This document shows positions 26,270-34,889 of a stretch of 64,000 nt of DNA, one piece after another; within the stretch, counting starts at the first letter, position 1, and the number at the start of each line of letters is the position of its first letter. The stretch lies in the NCBI RefSeq assembly GCF_025244825.1, contig NZ_CP104263.1, forward strand, positions 1,054,001 through 1,118,000, written 5' to 3'. The notes under the pieces are model-generated. The model was given only the letters and a program-made list of their open reading frames with translations, was not told the DNA's origin and did not search any database. Origin of the DNA: Arthrobacter jinronghuae (GTDB taxonomy: Bacteria > Actinomycetota > Actinomycetes > Actinomycetales > Micrococcaceae). The position numbers and the translations under genes were made by a program.

Positions 26270-29200
26270 ATGAGCCTGAACGGACTGCGTGCCGCCCTCG
26301 CTGAGGACCCCTCGTACGCAAGGGTGCGGACCCTCTCCTCCCGGCCGCCCGCAGGCCGCAGCGAAGACCTGCAGATCGGGGCTCCGCAGGGCATGCGTGC
26401 CGCCCTGCTGGCTGAAATCGTGGACGGGCTGGCCGCGGCGGTAACCGGCGACGGCATTCCGCCGGTGGTGCTGGCCGTGACGGCGACGGGACGCGAGGCG
26501 GAGGACCTGGCGGCCGCCCTGCGCAGCTATCTTCCACTCGCCGGCATCGAAGAATTCCCCAGCTGGGAAACCCTGCCGCACGAGCGGCTGTCCCCGCGTT
26601 CGGATACCGTCGGACGGCGCCTGTCGGTGCTCCGCCGTCTGGCGCACCCGGAAACCGCTCCGGTGCAGATTGTGGTTGCCCCGGTGCGCGCCGTGGTCCA
26701 GCCGCTGGTTGCCGGACTGGGCGAACTCAAGCCGGTGGCGCTGAAGGTCGGCCAGGAACAGCCCTTCGACTCCGTGGTGCAGGCGCTGTCAGAGGCCGCC
26801 TATGCGCGGGTGGACATGGTCTCCCACCGCGGAGAATTCGCCGTTCGAGGCGGCATCCTTGACGTTTTCCCGCCCACCGAGGACCACCCCATCCGCATCG
26901 ACTTCTTCGGCGACGAAGTGGATTCCATGCGCTGGTTCGCGGTCGCAGACCAGCGGACCCTCACCGGGGAGCACATCACCCACCCCTCCGAGCTCTACGC
27001 CCCGCCCTGCCGCGAAATCCTGATCACGCCGTCGGTGATGAGCCGCGCCGCCAAGCTCAAGGACCAGATGCCGGCAGCCTCGGACATGCTGGAAAAGATT
27101 GCCGGCGGCATTGCCGTGGAAGGCATGGAATCCCTGGCTCCGGTACTGGTGGACTCCATGGTCCCGCTGATGGGCGAGCTGCCTCGTGGATCCATTGCCG
27201 TGGTCATCGAGCCGGAGAAGGTCCGGGCCCGTGCGCACGACCTCGCCGCCACCAACGAGGAGTTCCTGGCCGCAGCCTGGGCCACGGCGTCCGACGGCGG
27301 TGCGGCGCCCCTGGACCTTTCCGCCGGGCTGGCCTCGGACCTGGACGCCGCAAGCTTCCGTTCCCTGGCTGATACGCGCACTGCCGCGCACGCCAATGAC
27401 GTGGCCTGGTGGTCCATCACGTCCTTCAACCCCGACGACGAAACCGTCCTGGACATCGACACCCTGACCATCAATGCCCGTGAACCGCGCGGCTACCGGG
27501 GCGACGTAGCGGAAATGATGGAGTTCATCGGCAGCCGTGTCCGGGACGCCTGGCGCGTGGTGGTGGTGACCGAGGGGCCGGGCCCGGCCTCCCGCCTGGC
27601 CGAACTGTTCCGGGAGAACGACATTCCCGCAGCGCTGGTGGAATCCCTGGACGAGGAACCGCGCCCCGGCGTCATCGCCATCACCACGGCCAGCGCCGGC
27701 CGGGGGTATGTCTTTGACACCCTCAAGACCGGGCTGCTGACCGAAGCGGACCTGCTCGGCCGCGCCAGCACCTACTCCACCCGCGACATGCGCAAGATGC
27801 CCTCCAAACGGCGCAACGCCGTCGACCCGCTGCAGCTGCAGGAGGGCGACTTCGTGGTGCACGAGCAGCACGGCGTGGGCAAGTTCATTGAACTCATCCA
27901 ACGCGCCACCGGTGCCGGCACCAGCAAGACAGTGCGCGAGTACATGGTGCTTGAATACGCGTCCTCCAAGCGCGGGGCGCCGGGGGACCGGCTGTTCGTC
28001 CCCACCGACCAGCTGGACCAGATCACCCGGTACGTGGGCGGTGAAACCCCTGTCCTGTCCAAGATGGGCGGCTCCGATTGGGCCAAGACCAAGAGCCGGG
28101 CACGCAAGGCGGTCAAGGAGATCGCCGGGGAGCTGATCCGGCTCTACTCCGCCCGGATGGCGTCCAAGGGCCATGCCTTCGCAGCGGACACCCCGTGGCA
28201 GCGTGAACTCGAGGAAGCCTTCCCCTATGTCGAGACCCCGGATCAGCTGACCACTATCAACGAGGTCAAGGCGGACATGGAGCGGGAAGTGCCCATGGAC
28301 CGGCTGGTCTCCGGCGATGTGGGCTACGGCAAAACCGAGATCGCGGTGCGTGCAGCGTTCAAGGCCGTGCAGGACGGCAAGCAGGTAGCAGTGCTGGTGC
28401 CCACCACCCTGCTGGCCCAGCAGCATATGGAGACCTTCGCCGAACGCTTCTCCGGCTTCCCGGTCCGGGTGGATTCGCTCTCGCGCTTCCAGACCGCCAA
28501 GCAGGCCAAGGCAACTATCGAGGACGTCAAGACCGGCTCGGTCGATGTCGTCATCGGCACCCACCGCCTGCTGTCCCAGGAGGTCCAGTTCAAGGACCTG
28601 GGCCTGGTGATCGTGGATGAGGAGCAGCGCTTCGGCGTCGAACACAAGGAAGCGCTGAAGAAGATGCGCACCAACGTGGACGTGCTGGCCATGAGCGCCA
28701 CCCCGATTCCCCGCACCCTGGAAATGTCCCTCACCGGTATCCGCGAGACGTCCACCCTGGCCACCCCGCCGGAGGAACGCCATCCGGTGCTCACCTATGT
28801 GGGCCCCTACACGGACAAGCAGGCCTCCGCCGCCATCCGCCGCGAACTCATGCGCGAGGGCCAGGTGTTCTTTGTCCACAACCGGGTGTCCTCGATTGAC
28901 CGGACAGCCGCGCATCTGCGGGAACTGGTGCCGGAGGCGCGGATCGCCGTCGCCCACGGCCAGATGAGCGAGTCCAAGCTTGAGCAGATCATCGTGGATT
29001 TCTGGGAGAAGCGCTTCGACGTGCTGGTGTGCACCACCATCATCGAAACGGGCCTGGACATCTCCAATGCCAACACCCTGATCGTGGACCGTGCGGACCA
29101 CTTCGGGCTTTCACAGCTGCACCAGCTGCGCGGCCGGGTGGGCCGCGGCCGGGAGCGGGCGTACGCCTACTTCCTGTACCCGTCGGAGAAGCCGCTGGGC

Positions 29201-29869
29201 GAGGTGGCGCTGGAACGGCTGAAGGCCGTGGCCACGCACAACGAGCTGGGGGCCGGCATGCAGCTGGCGATGAAGGACCTGGAGATCCGCGGTGCCGGCA
29301 ACCTGTTGGGCGGGGAACAGTCCGGCCACATTGCCGGCGTCGGCTTTGACCTGTACATCCGGCTGGTGGGCGAAGCCGTGGCCGATTACCGGGGCGAGGC
29401 CGAGGAGAAGGCGGCCGAAATGAAGATCGAGCTGCCGGTCAACGCCCATCTCCCGCACGACTACGTTCCGGGGGAGAGGCTGCGGCTGGAGGCCTACCGC
29501 AAGCTGGCGTCTGCGCTCACCAACGAGGCGATCGACGAAGTGCTGGCCGAACTGGTGGACCGTTACGGCGAGCCCCCGCAGGAAGTGAAGAACCTGATCG
29601 ATGTTGCCCGCTTCCGGGTGGATGCACGTGCCGCCGGCCTGACCGACGTCGCGCTGCAGGGCAACTTCATCAAGTTCGCACCGGCGGACCTGCCCGAATC
29701 GCGGACCATGCGGCTGCAGCGGATGTATCCCGGGGCGCTCGTGAAGCCGGCGCTGAACGCCGTGCTGGTACCGAAGCCGAAGACCGCCCGGATCGGCGGC
29801 AGGGATCTGGTAGACGCCGAAATCCTGGCCTGGGCCAAGCAGGTGCTCGATGCCGTGTTCAAGGAGTAA
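26270..29869 (+). CDS. mfd: Transcription-repair coupling factor Mfd
   Basis: A 1199-residue ATP-dependent translocase that removes RNA polymerase stalled at DNA lesions and recruits UvrA. N-terminal UvrB-like modules are followed by the RNAP-interacting CarD-like domain (DFVVHEQHGVGKFIEL, near 530-545), then the SF2 motor with Walker A GDVGYGKTE (about 682), DEEQRFG (about 783), TATP-type motif SATPIPRTL, and the TRG motif with GAGNLLGGEQSGHI, then the C-terminal regulatory domain. Length is normal. AAGGAG lies 9 bases before the ATG. Confidence 0.97.
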   Translation: MSLNGLRAALAEDPSYARVRTLSSRPPAGRSEDLQIGAPQGMRAALLAEIVDGLAAAVTGDGIPPVVLAVTATGREAEDLAAALRSYLPLAGIEEFPSWETLPHERLSPRSDTVGRRLSVLRRLAHPETAPVQIVVAPVRAVVQPLVAGLGELKPVALKVGQEQPFDSVVQALSEAAYARVDMVSHRGEFAVRGGILDVFPPTEDHPIRIDFFGDEVDSMRWFAVADQRTLTGEHITHPSELYAPPCREILITPSVMSRAAKLKDQMPAASDMLEKIAGGIAVEGMESLAPVLVDSMVPLMGELPRGSIAVVIEPEKVRARAHDLAATNEEFLAAAWATASDGGAAPLDLSAGLASDLDAASFRSLADTRTAAHANDVAWWSITSFNPDDETVLDIDTLTINAREPRGYRGDVAEMMEFIGSRVRDAWRVVVVTEGPGPASRLAELFRENDIPAALVESLDEEPRPGVIAITTASAGRGYVFDTLKTGLLTEADLLGRASTYSTRDMRKMPSKRRNAVDPLQLQEGDFVVHEQHGVGKFIELIQRATGAGTSKTVREYMVLEYASSKRGAPGDRLFVPTDQLDQITRYVGGETPVLSKMGGSDWAKTKSRARKAVKEIAGELIRLYSARMASKGHAFAADTPWQRELEEAFPYVETPDQLTTINEVKADMEREVPMDRLVSGDVGYGKTEIAVRAAFKAVQDGKQVAVLVPTTLLAQQHMETFAERFSGFPVRVDSLSRFQTAKQAKATIEDVKTGSVDVVIGTHRLLSQEVQFKDLGLVIVDEEQRFGVEHKEALKKMRTNVDVLAMSATPIPRTLEMSLTGIRETSTLATPPEERHPVLTYVGPYTDKQASAAIRRELMREGQVFFVHNRVSSIDRTAAHLRELVPEARIAVAHGQMSESKLEQIIVDFWEKRFDVLVCTTIIETGLDISNANTLIVDRADHFGLSQLHQLRGRVGRGRERAYAYFLYPSEKPLGEVALERLKAVATHNELGAGMQLAMKDLEIRGAGNLLGGEQSGHIAGVGFDLYIRLVGEAVADYRGEAEEKAAEMKIELPVNAHLPHDYVPGERLRLEAYRKLASALTNEAIDEVLAELVDRYGEPPQEVKNLIDVARFRVDARAAGLTDVALQGNFIKFAPADLPESRTMRLQRMYPGALVKPALNAVLVPKPKTARIGGRDLVDAEILAWAKQVLDAVFKE

Positions 29870-29877
29870 GTCGGAGG

Positions 29878-30015
29878 CTAGCCCGTCACCGCAATGACGA
29901 AGACCGCGGCGGCGGCCACTACGCAGGAGGTCAGTACCGAGTAACCGACGAGGACGATGCGTTGCTGCAGGGCCCGGTTCCGGCGCCACTGCCTGCGGGT
30001 CATGGTAGTAGTCAT
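29878..30015 (-). CDS. Possible 45-residue single-helix membrane protein
   Basis: A short frame reading MTTTMTRRQWRRNR, a basic start, then a hydrophobic helix (IVLVGYSVLTSCVVAAAAVFVIAV) and stop, the usual form of a tiny inner-membrane protein. There is no ribosome site, but TACATT lies exactly at -12 to -7 from the ATG, as expected for a leaderless transcript, common in Actinobacteria. It converges with the end of mfd. No homologue is claimed. Confidence 0.45.
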   Translation of the reverse strand: MTTTMTRRQWRRNRALQQRIVLVGYSVLTSCVVAAAAVFVIAVTG

Positions 30016-30091
30016 AAACCGAATGTAGGGACGGTGGGGCACGGCGGCGAAGAGTAGGACACACCTGCTTAGCCCCGGCGACTACTCAGTT

Positions 30092-30137
30092 AAACAGTGA
30101 TGCACCCCAGCCCGCGGGCTGGGGTGCATCACTGTTT
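30092..30137. terminator. Perfect 46-bp palindromic bidirectional terminator
   Basis: Two exact 23-base arms with no loop base, starting AAACAGTGATGC and ending GCATCACTGTTT. It lies between the tiny gene after mfd and the deoC operon, and the TTT on both sides suits termination on either strand. Confidence 0.7.
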
Positions 30138-30148
30138 ACGCAGGAAGA

Positions 30149-30400
30149 CTACTCGTTGTGTGAGTAACCCTTGGCCAACTCCGTGGTGGTGTCGGAACGC
30201 CCGATGCTGAACGCAACGAGGTACATGCCGGTGGCGGCGACCAGCAGAATGGCCATCGGCCACACGTTGTCCAGGGTCAGCCAGTTCACCGCGTAGATGG
30301 CGCCGAGGAAGATGGCGAACATCACGGCAAAGATGAGGATGTTGCTGACCAGATGGCCCTCGCCTGAGTGTGAAGGCTGCTTTGACCGTGTTCCAACCAT
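30149..30400 (-). CDS. Small membrane protein downstream of deoC
   Basis: An 83-residue protein with a polar N-terminus and two hydrophobic helices (about 20-38 and 48-64, FAVMFAIFLGAIYAVNWL and MAILLVAATGMYLVAFSI). GGAG precedes the ATG by 6 bases. It follows deoC by 39 bases and is probably its operon partner. No known family was recognised. Confidence 0.72.
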   Translation of the reverse strand: MVGTRSKQPSHSGEGHLVSNILIFAVMFAIFLGAIYAVNWLTLDNVWPMAILLVAATGMYLVAFSIGRSDTTTELAKGYSHNE

Positions 30401-30439
30401 GAAGTTCTCCGTTTCAAAAAGTGTCAGTAGCTATGCCGG

Positions 30440-31114
30440 TCAGTAGTCCGACGTGGCTTTGCTTCCATTAACAATAGCGATTCCGGAGCTCGCTCCGATA
30501 CGCGTGGCGCCGGCGTCGATCATTGCCTGTGCATCTTCGAGCGAACGGACGCCGCCGGAAGCCTTGACGCCGAGGTCCGGGCCGACGGTGCGGCGCATCA
30601 GGGCAACGTCTTCGGCGGTGGCTCCGCCGCCGTTGAAACCGGTGGAGGTTTTCACGAAGTCGGCTCCGGCTTCGACGGAAGCCTCGCAGGCCAGGACCTT
30701 CTGCTCATCATTGAGCAGCGAGGTTTCGATGATGACCTTGAGGATGCCGCCGGCGGCGTGCACGGCGTCGGCTACAGCTGCGATGTCGCGGACCAGGGCT
30801 GCACGGTCTCCGCGCCGGGCTGCGGCGATGTCGATGACCATGTCGATCTCATCGGCGCCGTCCTGAAGCGCGCCCTGGGCTTCGAAGACCTTCACCTCGG
30901 TGGTAGTGGCTCCCAGCGGGAAGCCGATAACCGAGCAGGTGAGCACTCCGCTGCCCTTCAGGGCGTTGCGGACGGTGCCGACCCAGATCGGGTTTACGCA
31001 GACGGACTTGAACTGGTACTCAGCGGCTTCGGAGCAGACCCGGAGGATGTCGTCGCGGCTGGCCTCGGGTTTGAGGAGCGTGTGATCAATATACGAGGCA
31101 ATGGGTGTAGACAT
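30440..31114 (-). CDS. deoC: Deoxyribose-phosphate aldolase
   Basis: A 224-residue class I aldolase that splits 2-deoxyribose 5-phosphate into glyceraldehyde 3-phosphate and acetaldehyde during deoxynucleoside breakdown. It shows YIDHTLLKP at the start, [11 protein letters not shown] with the catalytic Asp, and the Schiff-base Lys in FVKTSTGF, then GVKASGGVR. Length is normal. Purine nucleoside phosphorylase at 37281 acts upstream in the same salvage pathway. Confidence 0.96.
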   Translation of the reverse strand: MSTPIASYIDHTLLKPEASRDDILRVCSEAAEYQFKSVCVNPIWVGTVRNALKGSGVLTCSVIGFPLGATTTEVKVFEAQGALQDGADEIDMVIDIAAARRGDRAALVRDIAAVADAVHAAGGILKVIIETSLLNDEQKVLACEASVEAGADFVKTSTGFNGGGATAEDVALMRRTVGPDLGVKASGGVRSLEDAQAMIDAGATRIGASSGIAIVNGSKATSDY

Positions 31115-31218
31115 GGGATCTATCTTGCCACAGGGCAGTGCTGCCGCGTGGTCGAGATCACGGTGGTGGCGGTGCAGTAACGGGCGGGTGTGGGACCAAG
31201 TGCAGCCCGAACGTCAGA

Positions 31219-31256
31219 GGCCCGGATGCCACGCACCCTCGCGTCGCACCCGGGCC
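31219..31256 (-). terminator. Stem-loop after the mini-peptide gene
   Basis: Arms GGCCCGGATGC (31219-31229) and GCACCCGGGCC (31246-31256) pair over 11 bases with one G-T pair in RNA, 20 bases past the mini-peptide stop on the minus strand. No T-run follows, so it is a weak terminator candidate. Confidence 0.5.
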
Positions 31257-31275
31257 CTTCAGCTTTCTGAGGTGA

Positions 31276-31416
31276 TTAGCCGTGCGGCCACATGCTAAAC
31301 GGCTTTGCCGTGCTGCTGGTCGGGGAAAGCGGAGCTGCCGAGGCTGAGGCTGGGGCTGCCACGCCTGCTCCTGCAATGACTGCGGCAAGTACCAGTGCTG
31401 CACCGAGTTTCTTCAT
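31276..31416 (-). CDS. 46-residue secreted mini-peptide, candidate signal precursor
   Basis: A short gene with a strong ribosome site (AGGAGC, 6 bases before ATG). The product has a textbook Sec signal peptide (MKKLGAALVLAAVIAGAG, residues 1-18) with a likely cut at ASASA|AP after residue 27, leaving a 19-residue mature peptide that ends AKPFSMWPHG. It is divergent from the TPR protein at 31634 across a short AT-rich region. The mature part has no Cys and no bacteriocin-like leader. A signalling peptide is inferred from size, export signal and neighbour; no known family was recognised. Confidence 0.72.
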   Translation of the reverse strand: MKKLGAALVLAAVIAGAGVAAPASASAAPLSPTSSTAKPFSMWPHG

Positions 31417-31457
31417 TTTTTGCTCCTAAATTATCCGGTCGATCTCGACAACTGGAG

Positions 31458-31487
31458 TATAGCTATATATTCGGAGGTCCTTCCTCC
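31458..31487. promoter_or_regulatory. AT-rich palindrome and inverted repeat between mini-peptide and TPR genes
   Basis: A 10-bp palindrome TATAGCTATA (31458-31467) sits beside the inverted repeat GGAGG-TCCTT-CCTCC (31473-31487). On the minus strand this stretch provides TATA-like hexamers suited to the mini-peptide promoter. It is unusually AT-rich for this genome and could be a shared control site. Confidence 0.45.
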
Positions 31488-31633
31488 TGACTGAGCCTTT
31501 TGCAGGAAACCATCGGATAAGTTGATCCTTGGACGCTGAGGAGCAACGTCCCCTAGCTTTCGCGATATTTATGCGGTGGAGTGACAATGAGCTTCAGTGC
31601 ATGCAGGTTCTTACTACGAGAAGGTGCTCGGCC

Positions 31634-32662
31634 ATGGATAGCAATGCGGTGCTTGTATTGAACGAATATCGTGCAAATCAAGCCAAGGGACGGCGAGACT
31701 TTGCCCTCGCGATAAGCCATTCCCGAGTTGCAGCCGAGGCGGCGACACTGGCGAACGACAGCCGGAGCTTCTGCCGCATGACCTTCAATGTGGGCGAAAT
31801 CCAATTGGAAATGGGCTTAATGGAGGATTGCATCGAAACCTGCACGTCACTGCTCACGACCGCTGCTATCAAGGAGTACGCAGACTATGAATCACGTGTC
31901 AGAGTGCTCATGACCAGGGCGTTACATGACTTGGGCCAGATGGAAGAAGCGCTGTCGGCTGCGCGTGAAGCATCAAACCTTCCTATGCAGGAACTTTCCT
32001 CAGATAGCAGGCTCAGCGTCCAGCATGTCCTCATTGCGGCATTGGCTGAAGACGGAGATACCGAAGGTGCGTGGCAGGAAGCCATGCGGCTGATTGAAAT
32101 GTTGCCCACAGAAGCGCCCCCTCGGGTGGCAGGCATGGCCTACTGGACAGTAGGCAATGCGGCGTTTTTGTCCGGAAGGGTTGATGAAGGATTGAATTAC
32201 CATCGCTTGGCAGCGGATTCCTTCAGCCTCCTGAACGACGTAGGTGTTTGGGCGCTGTTCAATAAGGCTTCAGCCCACATGCGATTGGTGGCCGGACTCG
32301 TGCAGCCGGAAACCGGAGAATGTCTCGATCGGGCAGAAGTGGCCTTTGGTGTTGCAGGGGTGACGGAAATGGACCGGTTGGAAATTGCCATCACGCGAGC
32401 GTGGTGGGAGCTGGAGTCCGGTAACGCGGTCAAAGCCGAGGAAACTCTACGTTCACTTGAAAAGCAGATTGCCGGTACCCACCTGTTCCTACAAGGACGG
32501 ACGCTTTTAATGCTAGGTCGCTGTCTCCATGTCCTGGAACGGAAGAGCGAGGCACTGGAATATGCACAGCAAAGCGAAAAGATCCTCGGCCAGGTTGGTG
32601 CGGACGTGTTTGCATCCGAAGCGCGCGAACTCGTCACCGCAATCTCCAACACAGCCCTATAG
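31634..32662 (+). CDS. TPR-repeat protein divergent from the mini-peptide gene
   Basis: About 342 residues, nearly all amphipathic helix pairs in the TPR style (for example MTRALHDLGQMEEALSAARE, and GNAAFLSGRVDEGLNYHRLA). The repeat unit of about 35-40 residues recurs at least six times. No N-terminal HTH or C-terminal enzyme domain is present. ATG at 31634 is chosen because AGAAGG lies 10 bases upstream and the TPR fold starts there; an in-frame TTG at 31529 would add a non-TPR extension. TPR arrays bind peptides in RRNPP-type receptors, so it may sense the neighbouring peptide; that is inference. Confidence 0.72.
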   Translation: MDSNAVLVLNEYRANQAKGRRDFALAISHSRVAAEAATLANDSRSFCRMTFNVGEIQLEMGLMEDCIETCTSLLTTAAIKEYADYESRVRVLMTRALHDLGQMEEALSAAREASNLPMQELSSDSRLSVQHVLIAALAEDGDTEGAWQEAMRLIEMLPTEAPPRVAGMAYWTVGNAAFLSGRVDEGLNYHRLAADSFSLLNDVGVWALFNKASAHMRLVAGLVQPETGECLDRAEVAFGVAGVTEMDRLEIAITRAWWELESGNAVKAEETLRSLEKQIAGTHLFLQGRTLLMLGRCLHVLERKSEALEYAQQSEKILGQVGADVFASEARELVTAISNTAL

Positions 32663-32826
32663 TCCGGGCTTGAAATAAGTTGGTGGCTGCGATCCTCGAT
32701 ATTTAGGCGTTCAAGGCGCACAATACAAACAGAGCCACCGACGAAGCCGCCCACCAACTAAGGCGGCTGGCATAGTGAAGCATATTCCGCTGCATTGAGG
32801 TCCTGCGCGGCGACTTGGGGGAAGCA

Positions 32827-33303
32827 ATGGCAAGACAGGAAACAGTGCAGCACAACAGCTCCGGAGCGCTCCGTGACAGCGTCTCGCTCAGCGTCCTGGA
32901 AAGTGCAGGTGCCGACCTTGAAGACGGGATTCAAAACCCTTCACCCCGCGCGGAGGCTTTGGTAAACCTGTCCGATGAGGGGCACCTTGAGTTAGTGCTG
33001 CCTGCCGGCGAGGTGATTACTGGTTCCATGGCTGTCGCTGCTGCCGAGAAGATCGATGAACTGGCGGCCGAGCACAGTCTCCCGCTGCTTCTGACGCTGA
33101 CGGGTGTGGAATCCATTTCCCGTAGTGCCCGGGACGTCTTCAGCGCCGCGCGCTCCTTGGCAGCCGTCGCCGTCATCGGTGTTTCTCCGGTGGACCGGGT
33201 GATCGCGAATTTTCTGCTCGGCGGAGAGGTCCAGCCTTGTCCCACCCGGTATTTTTCGCAGGAAGGCGATGCTCTGAACTGGCTTAGAAGGTACGACACG
33301 TGA
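32827..33303 (+). CDS. STAS/SpoIIAA-like regulatory protein (DUF7793-like)
   Basis: About 158 residues. After a polar lead of about 35 residues comes a small alpha/beta domain (EALVNLSDEGHLELVLPAGE onward) with the VAVIGVSPVDRVIANFLLGG segment seen in SpoIIAA/STAS-like proteins. It probably acts through protein contacts rather than catalysis. ATG at 32827 with GGGGGAAG just upstream is preferred over TTG at 32815. The stop overlaps the start of the GGDEF-EAL gene by 4 bases, so both are made together. Confidence 0.72.
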   Translation: MARQETVQHNSSGALRDSVSLSVLESAGADLEDGIQNPSPRAEALVNLSDEGHLELVLPAGEVITGSMAVAAAEKIDELAAEHSLPLLLTLTGVESISRSARDVFSAARSLAAVAVIGVSPVDRVIANFLLGGEVQPCPTRYFSQEGDALNWLRRYDT

Positions 33304-34874
33304 TTCGTTCACAAGAGGGAGCCGGGGACCTGCCGGCGGACCCGCGCCTCGGCCAGATCGTCGAAGGCATTGTGAGGATCGCAGCGGGAAACCTCACGTC
33401 CCGGATTCCGGTTTCATCCGCTCGGGACCAGGTTGATGCCGTCAGCACGGGCATCAACCTCCTGGCAGCGGAACTGGACGACATGTACCAGGACATGGAG
33501 CAGCGGGTGGAGTCCCGCACGCTGGAACTCCGCGAAGCACACCAACAGGTGCAGCGAATGGCGCTTTCGGATCCGCTCACTGGACTGAGCAACCGGATTG
33601 ACTTGATGCAGCAGGTGGAGCGGGCTCTGACGGACTGGCACGGTGGGGAATCCGCACCTGCCGTGCTGATGATTGATCTCGATGGTTTCAAGGAAATCAA
33701 CGACGGATTTGGGCACAAAGCCGGGGATCTGGTGCTGCAGGAAGTAGCGGTCCGGTTGGTCGCCTCGGTGCCGGAGGGAAGCGTTGTAGCGCGGCTCGGC
33801 GGCGACGAATTCGCCGTCCTGCTCCCTGAGGTTGCGCGGCTATCGGCACTCGCGGCCGCGGAAGGGATCCAGGCTGCTTTGGGCGTTCGGACCGTTGTTG
33901 AGGGACTGGACGTCTGGCCCCGTGCGAGCATCGGCGTGCACCTGGCCGAAGCTGGGCAATCCGCCGAGGACCTGCTGCTCCGGGCAGACACGGCCATGTA
34001 CGAGGCGAAGGAAAACGGCCCCGGCCTGGTGCGGCTATTCGAACCGGTAATGCTCTACGCCCGCCAACTGCGACGGGAAATGGCCGCTGACCTGCGCAAG
34101 GCCGTTGAACGCAGCGAGTTTCGATTGGTCTACCAGCCCGTCGTTGACCTGGTCAGCGGGCAAATGCAGGGTGTGGAGGTATTCCTGCGGTGGGAACATC
34201 CCACCCAGGGACTGGTCATGCCGGATATCTTCATTCCGCTGGCGGAGGAAAGCGGCGCCATTCTGGGGATCGGCCGCTGGGTGCTGCGGTCTGCCCTGGA
34301 GCAATTGTCTGCGTGGCGCGCGGCGGGTCAGGACCAGAACGGCTTCCATATCCGCGTCAATGTCTCCCCGTCCCAGCTGCAGAGCATGGACCTTGTCGAC
34401 TACGTCCGGGCGCAGCTGCGGGAAACCGGCGCCGCGCCCGAGGATCTCACTCTGGAGATCACCGAGAGCGCCTTCGTGGGCAGCGGGGAAGTAGAGACCT
34501 ATTCCTTGCGGGCCTTGAAAGCCCTGGGCGTCCGCTTGGAAATTGACGATTTCGGCACGGGCTATTCCTCCATCAGCTACCTGCGGCGCCTGCCGGTGGA
34601 CACAGTCAAGGTGGACCGGGCGCTGATCGCCGAAATCAGCCGCGACGAAGGGCAGCTGCAGTTCGTGGACGCCGTCCATAGGCTTATCCAAGCCGCCGGA
34701 ATGGAAGCCGTCTTCGAAGGGATAGAGACCCTGCAGCAGGCTGAACTGCTGCAGGACATGGGCTGCTGCAGCGGCCAGGGCTACTATTTCAGCCGGCCGC
34801 TCACAGCCGAGCAGGTGGGGACGCTCCTGGCCAGCGGCAGCCGCCTGCCGCTGGCCACGGCATTGCTGGCGTAA
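33300..34874 (+). CDS. Soluble HAMP-like GGDEF-EAL cyclic-di-GMP protein
   Basis: A 524-residue enzyme of c-di-GMP turnover. A HAMP-like helix pair (about 20-70) leads into a GGDEF domain (LSDPLTGLSNR, then ARLGGDEFAV near residue 165) with no RxxD inhibitory site. The EAL domain (about 260-515) has VEVFLRW in place of the EAL signature, but the catalytic residues in NVSPSQL, LEITES, EIDDFGTGYSS, VKVDR, FEGIET and GQGYYFSRP are present. No membrane helix is seen, so input probably comes from its coupled STAS-like partner. Synthesis, breakdown or both are possible. Confidence 0.9.
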   Translation: MIRSQEGAGDLPADPRLGQIVEGIVRIAAGNLTSRIPVSSARDQVDAVSTGINLLAAELDDMYQDMEQRVESRTLELREAHQQVQRMALSDPLTGLSNRIDLMQQVERALTDWHGGESAPAVLMIDLDGFKEINDGFGHKAGDLVLQEVAVRLVASVPEGSVVARLGGDEFAVLLPEVARLSALAAAEGIQAALGVRTVVEGLDVWPRASIGVHLAEAGQSAEDLLLRADTAMYEAKENGPGLVRLFEPVMLYARQLRREMAADLRKAVERSEFRLVYQPVVDLVSGQMQGVEVFLRWEHPTQGLVMPDIFIPLAEESGAILGIGRWVLRSALEQLSAWRAAGQDQNGFHIRVNVSPSQLQSMDLVDYVRAQLRETGAAPEDLTLEITESAFVGSGEVETYSLRALKALGVRLEIDDFGTGYSSISYLRRLPVDTVKVDRALIAEISRDEGQLQFVDAVHRLIQAAGMEAVFEGIETLQQAELLQDMGCCSGQGYYFSRPLTAEQVGTLLASGSRLPLATALLA

Positions 34875-34889
34875 CCGGACGCAGGAAGC

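Noticed and set aside
26789..29101. A 770-codon open frame antisense to mfd
   Set aside because: It lies wholly inside the well-supported mfd gene, is low in coding character (His/Gly/Arg-rich), and arises from high-GC codon bias.
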